Under the pieces are notes generated by a model that had not been told where the DNA came from, ran no database searches, and saw nothing but the letters and a program-made list of their open reading frames with translations. A stretch of DNA of 64,000 bases from CAZXYS01 sp964645005 (lineage in GTDB: Bacteria; Bacteroidota; Ignavibacteria; Kapaibacteriales; UBA2268). Position numbers and translations under genes: made by a program. Where the stretch lies: contig CAZXYS010000016.1 in the NCBI GenBank assembly GCA_964645005.1, forward strand, positions 21,135 through 85,134, given 5' to 3'. Below, one piece after another: positions 61,523 through 64,000 of this stretch; the stretch's first letter is position 1, and each line of letters starts with the position of its first letter.

Positions 61523-63913
61523 ATGAGAAATCTATTAATTTATTTATTGTTCATTTTATCAGTCAGTTCATCAACGGCATTAGACAAATTTGAATTCACT
61601 CCAATTAACATAGACCTTAAGGGACTTGAAGCTCGAGGGGACACAATCGTCGCTTATGGTAATTACGGTTCTGCGCTCATAAGCTATGATGATACGGAGA
61701 CATGGGAGCAGATTAGAATTTTTGAAAAAGGAAATATTATTAATTTTTTCTTTGAAGAAGATAAAATGACTGCTTTCAGTAATAAAGGTGACATAAATAT
61801 ATCCTATGATGGTGGTGAAACCTGGTCTAATAAAGCCAAACTAAAAGATTCTATTGTATATGTTATCAAATACCCCAATGGATATTTTTACACTACAAAA
61901 TCTAAAATTAAAAAGCTTTCAGATAATTTTAAAATTACAGGCGATTTTCCAATTATTTTTTCACAACATTGGGCATATCATAAAGAGACTGCAATGAGGC
62001 ATAGAAGGACTATTGCCTTCATCGATAATAATTTGATAGCACAAATTGATACTTTAGCCGTATTTGCGAAATTTGATATAAATTTAAACCCTATCGATAC
62101 ATTATCATTTATAGATTTAGGAATTTGTGACGATTGTCGGGGAATTTATAGGTTATTTACTGATTCTAGTACAGTGTATCTCGGAGTAAGTAATAATATA
62201 TATAAGACTACAGATTTTAAAACTGTTAAAAAGTTTTTCAGTTATGATAAGAATTATGAAATGTTTGGAGATAGTACTTATCCCCATTACTTTAAAATAA
62301 TTAATAATAAAAAGTATAGTTTGAATTGGTTTGATCACGGTCCCAAATATAATATTTTTGAAATATTAGACAGTAAAACTGCCCAAAAAATTGGTGAAAT
62401 TGACTGTTCAATTATTATTGAATCTGATAGTCCAACCCCAATAAATATTATTAGAAACGATTTTATTGTCGAAAACGAAAGATTGACAATATTAGCTGAT
62501 AATAAATTTATTGCCACAGTAAAATTACCAGGAAATAACACTATTAGAATTTCAGATCTAACTGGTTTTAATTCAAGTTTACCGGATATAATAAATGACT
62601 CTTCATTTTTATATCATGCTGACAATATTATATATATAACTAAAAACGGTGGTGTTACTTTTAAACATGTGGAAGGTGATAGTATTTTGTTTAGAAAATA
62701 TAATGAAAACTATGGTTTTGGATTTAGATATTTTGACGATAAAACACATAAATTATATTATGGTGGATATTCTAAGTTTAAACCGGATTCTGCTTTGATT
62801 TTCATATCCGACGATTACGGAAAAAATTTTACTATTAAAAATATGGATAGTTTATCTTATGCCGGTCGTACAAATTTAACAAACTTTCAAAAAAGCAAGA
62901 ATTATTTTTCAATTGGTAAATATTCCAAAGGAAATAAATACTATAATCATATATATTTATATAATAGAAATTTTAATTTAATAACCCATATTAAAGATTC
63001 AAACTATACCATTGAATATGTCCATGCCATTGACAAAGACAAATATTATTTGATAGCTGGCGACCCAAAAAGGGTAGAGCAAAAAAAATATTTTAAATTT
63101 ACGACAAATAAAGGGAAAAATTGGCAAACGCTAAAGGAATATGATTATTCTATTGTTGACACTATGTGGATTGATTCTGTTAATTATCAGGTGATCACAG
63201 TTAACAACTTAGTATATTATAACGAAATAACTTTTCTCAATAAGAAATATTTGTTTTTATTTAGTTTCAGAAATGCTGATTCAGTCTTTAACATAGAAGT
63301 CGTTGATTTAAAAGCCAAAAAAATTGATTCAGTTTTTCAAAGAAAAATCCCAAGTGGAAATTTTCAAAGTAATCTTGCAGTTGACAATTATAAAGATACA
63401 ATTTACATTGCTTATGGCGATACACTTTTTTTTACAAATGATGTTTTTAATATCAAAAAATGGAATTATTTAGTTTTTCCTAATAGTGGAAAGGTTTGGA
63501 AACATAGATTAAAAATATTCGACAATAAAATATTAGCATTATACGAGGATAATTTACATCCTGTAAATTTATATTTGATTCGTTCTACAGATTCCATTAC
63601 TTCTGTCTCAGAATCAAATATTAAACAAAGTATATACTTTTACTTCTATCCTCCATATCCAATCCCTGCCCAAAATTATGTAAATTCAAAAATATATTGG
63701 GATCCAAATTATAATATTGACAATTTAAATATATCAATTTATGATATTATGGGGAGCCAAATCGAAGGCGATGAAAATATTGAAATCAATAAACAATCTT
63801 CCTGGAGCGGAATATTAACATGGAATTGCAGCGCCATAAGCAACGGAACTTACTTTATTGTTATTCGCTTTGGGACAACTACAAAATCAATAACTGTTCT
63901 TGTAAATAATTAG
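61523..63913 (+). CDS. T9SS-secreted BNR/Asp-box repeat protein
   Basis: 796 residues: a signal peptide (to SSSTA), then a long beta-rich region with at least five Asp-box/BNR-like turns (ISYDDTETWEQ, ISYDGGETWSN, ITKNGGVTFKH, ISDDYGKNFTI, TTNKGKNWQTL). Asp-boxes sit in beta-propeller hairpins of sialidases and sortilin-like proteins; no sialidase Arg triad can be assigned here. The C-terminus is a T9SS type A-like domain (DNLNISIYDIMGSQIEG, then SNGTYFIVIRFG). The gene is markedly AT-rich, like its neighbour at 60818, suggesting a shared foreign origin. The stop is followed in frame by a second sorting-domain start. Confidence 0.8.
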   Translation: MRNLLIYLLFILSVSSSTALDKFEFTPINIDLKGLEARGDTIVAYGNYGSALISYDDTETWEQIRIFEKGNIINFFFEEDKMTAFSNKGDINISYDGGETWSNKAKLKDSIVYVIKYPNGYFYTTKSKIKKLSDNFKITGDFPIIFSQHWAYHKETAMRHRRTIAFIDNNLIAQIDTLAVFAKFDINLNPIDTLSFIDLGICDDCRGIYRLFTDSSTVYLGVSNNIYKTTDFKTVKKFFSYDKNYEMFGDSTYPHYFKIINNKKYSLNWFDHGPKYNIFEILDSKTAQKIGEIDCSIIIESDSPTPINIIRNDFIVENERLTILADNKFIATVKLPGNNTIRISDLTGFNSSLPDIINDSSFLYHADNIIYITKNGGVTFKHVEGDSILFRKYNENYGFGFRYFDDKTHKLYYGGYSKFKPDSALIFISDDYGKNFTIKNMDSLSYAGRTNLTNFQKSKNYFSIGKYSKGNKYYNHIYLYNRNFNLITHIKDSNYTIEYVHAIDKDKYYLIAGDPKRVEQKKYFKFTTNKGKNWQTLKEYDYSIVDTMWIDSVNYQVITVNNLVYYNEITFLNKKYLFLFSFRNADSVFNIEVVDLKAKKIDSVFQRKIPSGNFQSNLAVDNYKDTIYIAYGDTLFFTNDVFNIKKWNYLVFPNSGKVWKHRLKIFDNKILALYEDNLHPVNLYLIRSTDSITSVSESNIKQSIYFYFYPPYPIPAQNYVNSKIYWDPNYNIDNLNISIYDIMGSQIEGDENIEINKQSSWSGILTWNCSAISNGTYFIVIRFGTTTKSITVLVNN

Positions 63914-64000
63914 TTACTACATAATATCATTATTGATAAATATATCCCCAACCCAAACACCGGAGAATTCCGCCTGGAGCTGAATTCCCGGGCTGTGGGA
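63914..64000 (+). pseudogene. In-frame T9SS sorting-domain fragment after a stop (runs off window)
   Basis: Directly after the TAG at 63911-63913, the same frame continues LLHNIIIDKYIPNPNTGEFRL (21 codons split here: LLHNIIIDK then YIPNPNTGEFRL) and ELNSRAVG to the edge. NPNTGEF is the opening of a type A sorting domain, and these codons are GC-richer than the preceding gene. It may be the remnant of an older gene end or the 3' part of a broken frame; the remainder lies outside the window. Confidence 0.55.

Overview
The window looks like chromosome of a Gram-negative member of the Bacteroidota/Chlorobiota lineage, probably an Ignavibacteria- or Kapabacteria-like relative; the exact taxon is inference. 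Four intact secreted proteins end in type IX secretion (T9SS) type A sorting domains. A SusC-like TonB receptor with an N-terminal carboxypeptidase-regulatory fold is present. The ribosomal protein S20 gene has a clear TTTG / TAnnTTTG promoter, the Bacteroidota sigma signature. Genes are mostly single or in short runs, on both strands, with AT-rich spacers. No phage, transposase, rRNA or CRISPR array was found.

Layout. 1-6 kb: 3' part of a giant repeat-rich T9SS protein, convergent with a TonB-dependent receptor. 6-12.7 kb: tRNA-Ala(CGC), then mreB-mreC-mreD (rod shape) and smc (chromosome condensation). 12.7-18 kb: an acidic exported protein, a PEBP-family protein and a large FG-GAP/ASPIC T9SS protein. 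18-31 kb: lon, a NupC-type nucleoside transporter, a single-chain restriction-modification protein, glmS, and the overlapping pair comEC-pgeF. 30.7-36 kb: an orphan nucleotidyltransferase-partner protein, a Cys-rich DUF6485 protein, a TPR protein with a DUF3467 protein, an RlpA-like protein and a beta-barrel. 36-38 kb: a solitary gene fusing a TIR domain to a PLP-dependent (PALP) enzyme, the most unusual gene here. 38.6-46 kb: mgtE, rpsT, an unknown protein, a DUF438/hemerythrin-DUF1858/DUF2249 operon, lplA and glgA. 46-51 kb: ispE divergent from a run of polyprenol-kinase-like, threonine aldolase, thioesterase and family 3 glycosidase genes. 51-58.7 kb: a TonB-receptor relic, a TauE-type permease, serC, a secreted GH31 glucosidase, dtd, rimM and trmD. 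58.7-64 kb: a membrane Fe-S protein with a small periplasmic partner, then two AT-rich exported-protein genes behind a structured leader.

Two themes cut across the window. The first is protein export: intact T9SS cargo sits beside broken remnants, namely a sorting domain with an in-frame TGA near 44.6 kb, a TonB-receptor C-terminus near 51.3 kb, and an in-frame sorting-domain fragment after a stop codon at the right edge. This suggests turnover of surface-protein genes. The second is dispersed intergenic repeats (near 13.5, 18, 25.3, 31.4, 43.4 and 51.6 kb). They form strong hairpins, and two families have near-identical copies in opposite orientation.

Possible defence functions are the TIR-PALP protein, the single-chain restriction-modification protein and the orphan HEPN-like protein. 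They are scattered rather than forming one island, so each would have to work alone or with partners elsewhere.
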